Positions 1-10,951 of a stretch of 64,000 bases of DNA are shown piece by piece. The first letter of the stretch is position 1. The number at the start of each line of letters is the position of its first letter. A program made the translations under genes and the position numbers. Where the stretch lies: the NCBI GenBank assembly GCA_022264855.1, contig JABYQU010000012.1:620001-684000 (forward strand), written 5' to 3'. Origin of the DNA: Lenzites betulinus (lineage: Eukaryota > Basidiomycota > Agaricomycetes > Polyporales > Polyporaceae). Under the pieces are notes generated by a model. That model was not told the DNA's origin. It was given only the letters and a program-made list of their open reading frames with translations, and ran no database searches.

Positions 1-540
1 TGTAGGCCTGTATGGAAGAGTCAGGACATTCCGTATTTGTATGGCATATGGTCTGAAACGTACCGCGACGTGGACGACTCCCCAGATGCCACCCTTGCCG
101 TACTTTTCGAAGACTTTCCTGATCTCGTCCCGCTTGGTGAGGTCAGCGGTGAACCCGTCGATCTCGGCGCTGTCCTTGTCCTTTGCCGAAGCATCCGCAG
201 GGAGGTTACTGCGCGCGATCTGAGCGACGCGCTCGAGGGCCTTGGGCGAGGAGTTGTGGTGGTTGTCGACAGAGATGACCTTGTAGCGCCGGGTCTCCTG
301 GAGGGCGAAGATGACGTGCGAGCCTAGGGTCCGACAAGCGAATATGAAGCGTCAGGGGGCGCGCGAGTGTCTGATGAGCATAAACTGTCCGGTGCCTGTG
401 TGAGAGACGCTTGCGCACCAATGTATCCGGCGCCGCCAGTGACGAGAACGCGCTGTGGACGAATTCGCAGTCAGAGCCGCCCAAGATGAGCGGAGGAGGA
501 TGTGGCGCACTTTGAGAGGCTGGTCGTCTGCTGCAGACAT
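1..540 (-). CDS. GALE: UDP-glucose 4-epimerase, N-terminal part (runs off left edge)
   Basis: This enzyme interconverts UDP-glucose and UDP-galactose in the cytosolic Leloir pathway, using tightly bound NAD. The start ATG is at 540. Exons lie at 540-511, 452-419, 323-64 and 7-1, all joined by GT-AG introns. The spliced N terminus reads MSAADDQPLK and then RVLVTGGAGYIGSHV, the classic Rossmann GxxGxxG dinucleotide-binding turn of the extended short-chain dehydrogenase family. It continues with a VDNHHNSSP stretch, typical of GalE/Gal10, and GVVHVAAY just before the window edge. The part after about residue 112, including the catalytic Tyr-x-x-x-Lys, lies outside. I cannot tell whether a C-terminal mutarotase domain (as in yeast Gal10) is present. 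Family assignment is secure; the 10-codon first exon is inferred from splice phase. Confidence 0.9.
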
Positions 541-732
541 AGTGTAGGTGTGTGTAGAGTAGTGTAGTGATTTCGGAGGAGGTGGTTAGTAGGCGAGGGT
601 GGACAGGGACGAGTCGTATTTATCGATTCACGATCGCCTTCCATGCACTCGATCTCTCTCGCTTTCTCAGTCGCGCGGGACGCCGGGCCGCCCCGCGCCC
701 GCGATGGAGTGGACGAGTGCGCAGGAGGCCTC

Positions 733-896
733 CTGAATTCCCGTTCGTCCTCTCTGCCGTAGATCCGACAGCTCTGAATTCCCGTTCGTCCTCTCTGCCG
801 TAGATCCGACAGCTCTGAATTCCCGTTCGTCCTCTCTGCCGCAGATCCGACAATCCTGAATTCCCGTTCGTACAGCGCCTCGCAGATCCGACGTTC
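733..896. repeat. Tandem repeat, 41-bp unit, about four copies
   Basis: Four head-to-tail copies of a 41-bp unit beginning CTGAATTCCCGTTCGTCC start near 733, 774, 815 and 856. The first two are almost identical; the third has one or two changes and the fourth has diverged in the middle. The array lies about 200-350 bp upstream of the epimerase start codon, in its probable promoter region. Confidence 0.85.
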
Positions 897-1141
897 ACCC
901 AGACCGTCTAGACGTCCTCTTTCTCCACACTCTCACTGGCTACCACCCACTCCGCCCGAGGCCCAACCACAGCCAGGCCCGACTCGCCTCCACACGGGCC
1001 GTCTTTCATGGCGTCATACCGGCCCCGGCACATCCGAATTCCAGCGTCGGGCTCAAGCTCATCAGTCGGCCAATCATCTAGCACTGGCCATAGGAACCTC
1101 ATGATCATAGGACATACTGTACAGCGTTGTTATGTGGACTT

Positions 1142-3000
1142 CTAGCGCGACACCACCCCCAAACCTCGGTCTAGGTCGCCGGAAACGGGCGAAACATTAG
1201 TGGGCCTCCTCGCGCCCGCTCTGCGAGAAGTGTTCCTTGCGCACATGCCACCCGAACGCATCCAAGGTCTCGCTTGGTCCTGCCTGGATGACCTACCGCG
1301 CAATACGACAGTCCACGGTCGACGGCTGGACGGAACCCAGACCGGAACACTAACCTGCTCGGGGCTGCACAACATACAGACCACCTCCCATGACCTCGCG
1401 CCATCCAGGGCCACCGTCTGTCGTGGATTGCAGCTGACCGTGAGCTCGGGTTTGAAAGCCTGGTGGATCGCCCATAGGCTCGCGCGGACCCACGGCGGGG
1501 GGCGCTGTGTCGGCATGCCAGTGAGAAACGACAGGATGGGGGGCGCTGAAACGCTCGCGCTATGAGCGGCCACCAGGGTTCGGCCAGGGGGACGTACAGT
1601 GTGGTCATTGATACGTTTGCTTGTGGCGTCTGCATACACCTCAAGGGCACTTGTCTCCCCTAGGCAGACGATGTGTGATCTACAAAGTGGGGGAAGACGA
1701 TCACACTAACCAAGGGCACGGGAAAAAGCACGGCCCGGCGCGTGTGACCCACTTGTTCGAGGCGTTCCGGACCCCTGGCGTTGTGGTGTAGCGTCTGAAG
1801 ACCTTGGTGTGGGTGTTGCGATGGGCGTAGACTCAACATCAACTCCTGGACGCCGGATGATGGATGTAGGAGACGATGCCTCGCCGTCGCCGTCGTCCGA
1901 GTCGGAGGAAAGCTCAATCACCTCATCGATGTGCCGACCACTGCTGTCTACCCTGGCAGGTCGTCTCCTGGGCTTAGGAAGCCTCTGGAGGACGATGTCT
2001 GGTGATAGCGACGTCCGTACGTCTGCGGTCAGGGAATGATATCAATCCACAGGGACTCGGCGCACTTAACATGGTGCTCACAAGGTGCCTTGATACCGCG
2101 CAGCCGCGCAGAGGGTGCCCTCGCCTGAGAACGCGGGTCCCGGGGGGAGCGATGCTTCCTGCGGTACGAGTAGTCGTACACCATTTCGCGTACCGAGGTA
2201 GACCGCGACCAGAGAAAGCGAGCGTGCTGACAAGACCAACACGAGATTGATATACATCCCACCTACCTGATGATACGGCATCCTATGGAGTTTGGTCATG
2301 GGCACGGGCACAGCCAATGCCTTGCAACGAGGAAAAAGTGAGGACGTGATTGAGGACGGCGACGCAATATACCTTCGATTGGAGACAAAATCGCGGCATA
2401 CGAAGATCCCGCGACGTCGGCCCTGAGCAGGCCTCAAGCCGTGCGACGACATCTCCGCGGCCTCGAGGGAGGAGCTGGAGTGCCCTACCAGCAGGAAACG
2501 TCGTCGGCGACTCCGAAGGACGTGAATGCTCGGGCAACTCAACCTGTGAGCGATCGCGGTGTTCTACAAGTGAAAGAACACCTTACAGTTCCAGTGATCG
2601 TTTCCCGGCCAACTTAGGCTCGAGCCCGAGCCGCCGCCCCGCTCTATCGTGAACGCTCGGCGAGTCATCGGAGCGCTGCAATTCGTGAGCAGCCACCAAA
2701 GTCGCACGGCGTGGTTATGCTGACAGTCATACGGAAGATAAGTTACCACTCACCTGGCTGGTCAAATCGTCTTGCGTACGTGCGGCAGCCTATGTCGGTC
2801 CCGAGCAGAGTCGCCGACACAGTCAGTCCCTCGCGCCAGCATCCAGCCCGAGGCGTCCGGAAGTTGTGGGGACCTCGGCCTCCCAAGACGAGAGGCTCGC
2901 TGTAGAGTTGTTATTGATAAGTCTAGAAGTGCGCCACCCCGCCCAACCCACGACACACGCTGAACGCTCGTCTGCCAGCTCTGGCGGTCGTTCCTGAGGC
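1142..3000. other. Low-coding region with possible decayed coding remnants
   Basis: No complete gene can be built here. On the minus strand about 2040-1706 reads as an acidic/serine-rich stretch with the motif EVIELSSDSDDGDGEAS, a composition seen in nuclear or transposon-linked proteins. On the plus strand about 2300-2620 gives protein-like pieces (for example SEDVIEDGDAIYLRLE, then RRHLRGLEGGAGVPYQQE) in frames that do not join cleanly. They could be an old transposon or a dead gene; the family is not recognised. Confidence 0.25.
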
Positions 3001-6000
3001 TAGCCACTCATATCCGCTTTTGCAACCATAACGCCGCCCTGTTAGCCACGTATTCATTCAGCGGCCAGCCATTCGCCATGCGCCTTTTCCGGACATTCGC
3101 AGCTGGTAGTGCATGACCAAAATATGACGCACCGGACACGCAGCGCGCAAACACCCCCGCCCGGCCATCCTCCCCCGCTTGCCGCTGCCCGTGGCCACGA
3201 GCGGTCAGACCTTGGTCAGACCGCAGGAGCGCACCCGCAATACTGCCGCACGCACGCAGAGACGCGCACGCGTTCCCATGCGAAGCGCGTGCGACGTGCG
3301 GCAGGGGGAGGCCATCAGGATTAGTCTCGCCGGGGTGCATCGCACGCGCGCACACACGCCCCGAGCTTCGCGCGCGTCCGTCACGGCAGGGGCGTCTTGC
3401 GGTGGGAGAACGCCCTCGGGCCCTGCCAGTGGATGCAATAAACGCGTGCGCTCGGCATCGGGTTGGCTGGAGAAGGAGAAGAGCTTGGAGGCCCGGGGTG
3501 GGAATGGGCGGTGGGAGGTGAGGTGAGGTGAGGTGGTGCGCGCTGGGTATGTCGGTGGTGTGCCCGCGCCGTCCTATTGAGTATCGAGGGGATGAGCTTG
3601 GGTCGTAGATGGATGGAGAGATGGGCGGCTGGATAGATGTCGCAGTACACGGCGACGGCGACGGCGACGACACGCCTGTCGCGCGCGAACCGGATATGAG
3701 GCGTCCCACACGGCGCCGCGCGGTACAGCGGGGGACCAGCGACCGTCGCGGACGCGCAGGGGCGAGCGGTACGCAGGACCGGGCCCGCGTCCTGCGGGGC
3801 TGTCAGGCCGTCAGGCCCTTGGTCTGCGCCAAGTTGCGGACAGAAGATTCCTCTGCGGCCTGCCGGCCTGCGGGGCGCATTTCAGGGTAACGGAGCCATA
3901 TGCAGACGTCCACGGGCGCAACCCCGCAGCGGTTAGCACGCCCGCGTTCGCACCGCCGACAGAGATAGAGCTGGATAGAAGCGCGTCCGTGCGCGGCGGA
4001 GCGGACGCACTTGCCAATATTGCCATTGGCGTCGCGCTGCGAACGCAATCGTGCCCCCAGCCTTCTCCGCATGCGTCCTAGTGGGCCCTCGCTCCGTGCA
4101 CCTGTCCCGATCCCTGCTGGCCTTGTCACAGTCAGAGCCAGAGCCAGAGCCAGAGTGGCAGCGCCGGCGCACCGTAGGTGGGCTTACGTCGAACTTTGTC
4201 CTCCGTCCGCGCCTTGGCTAACTTGGACAACGGAGGAGCGCGTCTTCCCGAGGGGGTCATCCTTCACCCTATCATCGTCCATTCTGCCGAATTTGCGTAT
4301 GCGCACGCCGCCTCCCACGCGCGGGACCACTGAAGCCCCCAGCCCAGACATCCGACGCTTGCGAGCAGCAGCGCATGCGAACCACCTCGGATTGGCCCAC
4401 CGTCCCGGGGCGCACGCGGGCGGGTGCCGGCATCCCGCGCGAAGGCGCAGGGCGCAGGGCGGCGCGCGCTGGCATCCCGCGCGAAGCTGCTGCGAAGAAC
4501 GCGAGCGCGCGGGCGCTGTCGCCGGGTGACATGCCTTCTTCGAGTTGTCACTGGGCAGGGGCGGGCCGGGGGCCCGGGGGGTCCGCGCTTGACGGTGACT
4601 TTGTTGTTCGAGGCGGGCTGGGATGGGATGGGATGAGGATGGGGTCGGCGTGCCGGGTATAGTGGTGTGGCTCCTGCGTGTGGACGGACGCGCGGAGCTC
4701 CGAACGCGACTACTGACTAGAGTAGGCAGCAGCAGGCCTCAGCAGACCTCAGCAGGCCCACTGGCAATATTCCAAGGAAGGACCGGCAGTCTCCAGCAAG
4801 GAAATGGAAGCCCGGCAGGCGGGCTAGCGCTGCTGCTGCGGGAATACAGTACATAGCAGTGCGCATCCAAGATCCCGCGTCCGCACATTGCACAATGCAC
4901 AGGCGTCGAAGCCAGCCAGGAACGCGCCCGCAGAGCCTATAGGGTTGCGCTACCGGATAAGCACGCTCGAGGCCCGCCTCCGGCGTAGCAGCATCAGATG
5001 GCACGGCGAGCAGGACCGCAGCAGACGCGCCGTAACGGTAAGGTACTGTGCAGGCGTCCCGTCCGCGCTGGACGCTGGGCCGGCGTCGTCCGGAGTGCTT
5101 GATTACGCCATTGGGTGTGAGGAGGGGAAGAAGGGGAATGGGGCTGTCGCGGGAGATGTTGATGCGCACCTGGCGTACGTACGTGTTCGGTCAACTATAT
5201 TCGGTGTGTCATGACGGAGGGAGCGGGCGTACCGGTGGCGCGTTGCTCGCGTTCGCGGTGACGGGTCGCGCGTTCAGGCGTGCAAAATACAAGGTACAAA
5301 GCTGGACAGCCACCGCATCATCAGATCGGAGGTGCTGCTGCAGATGTCGTCCATCCTGACCGTGATGCCCTTGCATGAGGCGCCGTCGAACTATCAGGCC
5401 GCAGCAGCAGGTAGGACCGCAAAGCGGTGGTAGCAATCCAGGTTTGCCAGCGTGCGAGTTGGATGGCCGAATGCTCGCGAGCGCTCGGGCGGCACCTATG
5501 CCTGCATGCCCATGCACCACGGACGGTTGCCAGTTGGCCACGGTATCGAGGAGTCGCGCGCCGCATTCAAACGCAAAGGCACGGCCGGGGTGGCGAGAAG
5601 ACACGGATTCCGGGGGGAGCGGAGGTTGGCATCAGCCTTCGTGCGCCGTCCGCTCAATATCGGGCTTCGCGTGGTGCAGGTGACGTGGGTGCCCCGGACG
5701 CGTTTACGCTCGCGGGCACACGCGCAGGCGAAGAGACGTCCGCGCCAACATAGGCCGTGCTGCGTTAGGCAACCTTAAGGGCGTGTAACTCACCGGCACG
5801 CCGCCCGTCCGCCGCCCGCAGAGCGCAATTCGAATGGTGGTCTTCTCCGGGGCGGAGATTCGGCTTGCGTGCACGCGCCTGCCCTTGGCGGCGAGCAGCT
5901 GTTCGTGCGTCCGTGTGGGTGTCGACCGCCAGCAGCGTGCTTCTTGAGTGATATAGTGTGGTCAAGGTGAAGCGCGAGAGCCCTGCAAGCTGGCCGAAGG

Positions 6001-8047
6001 GTGCCGGTGCGCCCGGAACCTTCGCAGCAGCAGCACGCGAGCAAGCCAGAAGGAGCAAGTCGAATTGGGCTATAGCATGCGAGAAGGTCAGATACAGACT
6101 ACGAGAGGGCGGGCGCGGGCAGCCGGGCGGAGGGGTGGTGACGTACAGGCCATATGCTACGGCGTGCTGCTCGCCTCCCGTCGCGGTGGTTTCCCAACAT
6201 TCCGCGGTGAGGCCGGTGAGGACTGGGCAAAGGGCGACGGTGACGATGCGCGCCGTCCGCCTTTGGACGGGCGGGTGGCACCGGCGACTAGACTGGTCGG
6301 CGCTGCCCTCCGCAAATCGCATCCGGGCTCACCCCGATACCTGGGCCCCGGTCGGCCTCCGGTGCGCCACTCACGTATGCGACCCAACTGCCCGTGCGTC
6401 CCGCGCGAGAATCCGACTCGCAAGGAACGTTCTCCTTGCCGTGGAGCTCTGGAGGGCGGGCCGGCGGCCGACGCCGAACGTTGGCAGTTTGCAGGAGCTT
6501 CTGAGTGTTGGTGTGCATTCCTCCCTAGACGGGATTGGTGCGTTCGGCGTGGGAGCAGGGGCACATCCCCCTGCCAGCCCTCCAAACAGAGACGGCAGCT
6601 TCTGCGTCGAACTTCTTCTTCGCCCGATGGGGCCACTTGCGGTGACGGCACGGGCTCGGGAGCTGTATAGAGCGTGCCCCTGGACGACCAAAACGCCGTG
6701 CGTGCTCAGCGAGAGGTGGGTTGCTATGGGAATCCGTGTGCCGGGGGAGGATGCACGTACAGAGTCCGTGCGCAGAATTCCGTGCTGCGTCCTGCACTCG
6801 ACTCCGGCCGGCGCAACGGCTTGGATGAGACACGTACTCTATGGCGAGGCGCTAGGCGGCCGGCGTAGAAGCTTTTGCCCTCTTGCTCGAATCAGAAGTT
6901 GGAACCTGCTCGTCCGGGCGTACGTGCGGCGGCGACGTGCGACTGGGTGCCTGGCCAGCAGCAGCAGCACCGGGTGTGCGCTAGACACGAGATATGCAGC
7001 GCAACACATCCGCACCGGGCGTGCGCGGGCCACGAGATAATCCAGCACAACAGACCCGCACGCAGTCCAGCTGAGCTCGAGGCTGCTGAGTGCATGCAGG
7101 GCACACCACGCGCCGCTCCGCGGAGCGATCGTCCGCCGGGTTGAGACGCGACCGGCTTTCGTGGCGAGGCGGGCTAGGCTTCCTAGGCACTGGGTTCGTG
7201 CGGGCGGCGCCGACAGAAGGGCCCCTGTGAATGCAATACCCTTTCGCCCGATGAGGGATGGACTGGACCCGGACGCTTACATACGGGGGGCGGGCGCGAG
7301 GGCAGAACGCTCGGTGGAACTGCGAACCGTATGTCGGACGGCGGGTTCCAAGTCATGCCCCCGCCATGTGTTTTCCAGAAGACCGCTATCGGCCAGAGCC
7401 CCTCCCTTGGTGCCACGGCGCGCACGGCAGAGACAATAGTGCAGCAGGAGTCAGACACGCGTACGTCCAGATCGGAGGCCGGCGTTGGAGAGCGGGTGAA
7501 TCAGCTGGCAGAGGCCTAGGGCGCAGGCAGAGCTCGCGGGTCGCAGAGTGTGTGCGCACGATGACGTGCGTCGTGCAGGGTGAAGAAGATGGGCACGTAC
7601 GGGCGCGCCGGTGTATCGCGGCAGACATATGGCCGGAGGCGGGGAGGGCTGCGGAGAGGGACCGGGAGAGACGCGGAGCGGTGCTAAGTACCGGGGAGGA
7701 TGGGAGCGGGCGTTGTGCCCCCGCACCGGATCAGCAGAGTGAGCACCTCCGCGCGCGCGCGCTCGGAGTCGGTGGCGGTCGCGGGGGAGCGCGAGGAGGA
7801 GAGGTGGAGGAGGAGAGGACGCGGGGACGGCCCTCGGTCGGGGTTGGCGCAGGATGGCCACACGCTGCGTTCCTTGCCCCCTTCCACTCGCCGTCTTCCA
7901 GAATTCCGCCTTCCTCTTCTCACACTCGACTTTTTCCGCTAGCGAGCGCTCGCCTGTCACATACCGCTTGCCTCTTCCGCCACTCTTCCTTCGTCCCTCG
8001 ACTCCCCGCCTCCCCTCCCCCGCCGCCCTCGACAGCCCCCGCGCGCG
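3001..8047. other. GC-rich gene-poor stretch with simple repeats
   Basis: Many long open frames occur on both strands, but they overlap one another, are rich in Arg/Pro/Ala/Gly and show no domain or splice-supported continuation, as expected by chance in high-GC sequence. Short simple repeats are present near 3526 (GGTGA), 3652 (GGCGAC), 4131 (AGAGCC) and 4620 (GGGAT). The last ~150 bp before 8048 are pyrimidine-rich and probably form the promoter and leader of the G-alpha gene. Confidence 0.6.
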
Positions 8048-10951
8048 ATGGCACAGCGCCCCTCCAACCGCAACCCACAGCCACTGCCCCGCCCCAGGGC
8101 CTCCTCCGACCCCTTCAGGGAGCTCCTCCAGCCCCCCGCGAACGAGACCCCGGACCAGCGCGAGGCGCGCCTCAAGCAGGAGGAGGAGGCCAGGAAGCGC
8201 AGCGATAATATCGACCGCATGCTCCGACACGACGACAAGAGCCGCCGCCGGAAGAAGACCGTCAAGGTCCTGCTCCTCGGCCAGAGCGAGAGCGGGAAGA
8301 GCACCACTCTCAAACGTGAGTCCCGCTCCGTGTTATACCTCCGCGCGGGGCGGCATCGGCTTGTCCCACGCGCAGACTCAGATACCTGCTGCCGTACGCT
8401 CGTATTATATGAAACGCACCTGCCAGGGTAAGTCCCTCCGAGGACGCTCGGACCAGCCGTACAAGGTTTGCACGCAACTGAGGTGAGTGCTCCCACCACG
8501 CCAGCATCTCTCATCCTGTCCAATGCATTCTCGTCCTTCTAACCTGTCACGCACACAGCCGGAGACTCTGATCATCCGCCGCACGCCTGCTCCGCGATCC
8601 ATCGGTACTTTCCCACTAAGCGCCCGACTCCGATCGAACTGAGACGGTCGGCGCACTGAGGTCAGCGACAGTGCCTAACGGACACCGCGCGTGGTCCGTG
8701 CGCCCGACCTGAGAAGCTGCGCTCGTGTTTATGCTTCAGAGAAGCCCGCGCGATTACCTGAGCTTCCACCTGTATGCGGAAGTTTGGATATATGCGTCTC
8801 AATAACATTCGCATGCCGTCTCCTGACCAACTATCGGTCTCTTCCCCCGTCTGACACCGCCGCTGTCGCCCCACGCTGCGCGATGTGTTGCTGGCAACCC
8901 ACTCATTGCACCCCCTGTTTTCAGAGTTTCAGCTTTTGCACACTCCCGCTGCCTTTCGCCAGGAACGGCTGGCATGGCGCTTCGTTATCTACCTCAACCT
9001 CGTTCGCTCCATTCGCAGGTACGCCCTCTTTCCCGAAGGACCTCGTTCAGCTCTCACCGCCCTTTGTACGCCCTCTCTAGGATCCTGGAGGCCATCGCCC
9101 CCGACGAGCATTGCGGCATCGAAGAGGAGGAGTACGGCGACACGTCCGAGACGGCCTCTATCATCATCAGCGCACCCGACCCTCCATCCTCCTCAACAGC
9201 AAGCTCACAGCCCAACTATGAGCACTACCGCCGACGACTCGCGCCGCTCATGGACCTCGAACAGCGGCTGATCGCCGTGCTCTCCGACCCAGAAGACAAC
9301 GAGGAACAGGAGGCGACGCACCTCCCCGCCAACTCACTCCCCGGCGACTCCCGCAACCTCCACCACGCCGCCTCCCTGGCGTCCCTCCACGCCGCTAGCG
9401 GCTCGATGGCCGGGCGACCCGCCCCACGCATCACGATCCCGCCCCCGCTCTCGACGAGCCCGTCCACGTCCTCCTCCTCCTACGCCTACTCGTCCTCCTT
9501 CTCCTCCTCGCACTCGCACGGGCCGTCGCTCACCTCCCCGCTCTCGCCGACGTCCCCGACGGCGTCGTTCATGAGCACGACGACGACGCACGAGCCCGCG
9601 GTGCGCACGGGCTCGAACTGGAAGAAGCACTTCGCGCTCGGCAAGATCCAGAGCCCGAAGACGCCGCACGGCGGCGAGCTCCCCGGCTGGTGGGAGGACC
9701 CGAACGACCCGGTGCACGTCCTGAACCGCTGCGCGCCGTTCATGACCGAGCTCTGGCGCGACCCCGCGGTGCGCAGGCGGCTCGACGAGAAGCGCATATG
9801 GCTCGAGGAGAGCAGCGGCTTGTGAGTGGCGAATTTCTCCTTGTGCGTGTCGGGCGGGTCTGGGCGGCGGGCTGACGGGCGACGGACAGCTACCTGGAGG
9901 AGATCGACCGAATAACGGCGAAGATGTATTTCCCCACGGACGGTCAGTGCCCTTTTTAACCCCTGGCGCGATATGTGCAACCCACATACAATTACGAGCG
10001 GGTGCTGACGTCGGCTGCAGATGATGTGCTAAAGGCACGGCTGAAGACGACGGGCGTCGTCGAGCACACGTTCGCGCTCGCGAAGGACAGCGAGTGGCGC
10101 GGCGTGCAGTGGAAGATCTACGACGTCGGCGGTGCGCGGAATCAGCGGCAGGCGTGGGCGCCGTATTTTGACGACGGTTTGTCCCTGCTCTCCCCTGGGT
10201 AATTTTTGCGCAGCGGGCTGACGGGTATGTTGCGTGCGGTGCGTGCAGTGAACGCGATTATTTTTCTGGCGCCGATCAGCGCGTTCGACCAGGTTCTTGC
10301 TGAGGTGCGTGACAGGAACGGCGAGGCCTATGCCAAATACTTGGCTGAGGGTGATGTTTGTAGGACCCATCGGTAAACCGCCTGGAGGACTCGTTCCAGC
10401 TATGGAAGTCCGTGGTCGAGAACAAGCTCCTCTCGCACGTCAACATCGTGCTCTTCCTGAACAAATGCGACCTGCTCAAGAAGAAGCTGGAGAGCGGGGT
10501 GCGGCTCAGCCAGCACATGTCGTACAACCGGCGAAACGACTACGAGACCGTCTCCCGATGTGCGTACACATTACCGCCCCCCCTGGTACGCGGTCTGTGG
10601 GCCTCCGCTGACCGGGCCCCGCAGACTTCCACAGCCGGTTCGGTGCGCTGCACCAGACGCTGACCACAAACAAGGCGCGCGAGCTTTTCAGTATGTGTTT
10701 CTCGAACATCCGCGACCCTGCAACTGTCACTGAGCGTCCCCGCGCAGTCCACTTGACATCCGTCGTCGATACCCAGAGTACACATACCATAATCACCCGA
10801 GGTACGCCCCTCCCCTGCCACACTCACGCGCCCCTGCAGCCCCGTCTGACGTCTTCTTCCCCTTCCCCTCTTCCTTACTTACCTTCTCCGCACGCACAAA
10901 GTCCGCGACAGCATCCTGACAGCGAACCTCAAGTCCTCCGCGCTGATGTGA
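8048..10951 (+). CDS. Divergent G-protein alpha subunit with long insertion
   Basis: A signalling GTPase that would couple receptors to effectors at the plasma membrane. Ten exons can be joined (8048-8315, 8925-9018, 9081-9821, 9890-9942, 10021-10176, 10249-10304, 10364-10559, 10625-10690, 10748-10801, 10902-10951), predicting 577 residues against about 350-360 for ordinary G-alpha. The P-loop GQSESGKSTT is at residues 78-87, followed by QFQLLHTPAAF as in this family. The switch I arginine is kept (R392 in KARLKTTGVVEHTF). Switch II reads DVGGARNQR, with Ala424 where the GTPase-activating Gln normally sits. G4 is NKCDLL and G5 is altered to SVVDTQ. Exon 3 carries a Ser/Pro/Thr-rich insertion of roughly 120 residues within the helical-domain region. 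The usual Gly2 (myristoylation) and the C-terminal Cys are absent (start MAQRP, end SSALM). Intron 1 is 609 nt, unusually long. The family call is firm; signalling capacity is uncertain. Confidence 0.93.

Noticed and set aside
3008..3709. 233-codon minus-strand open frame
   Set aside because: Low-complexity Ser/Pro/Arg composition with simple repeats inside; nothing recognisable.
5958..7040. 360-codon open frame on the plus strand
   Set aside because: Arg/Pro/Ala-rich, no domain, overlapped by equally long frames on both strands; expected by chance at this GC content. No splice-supported extension.
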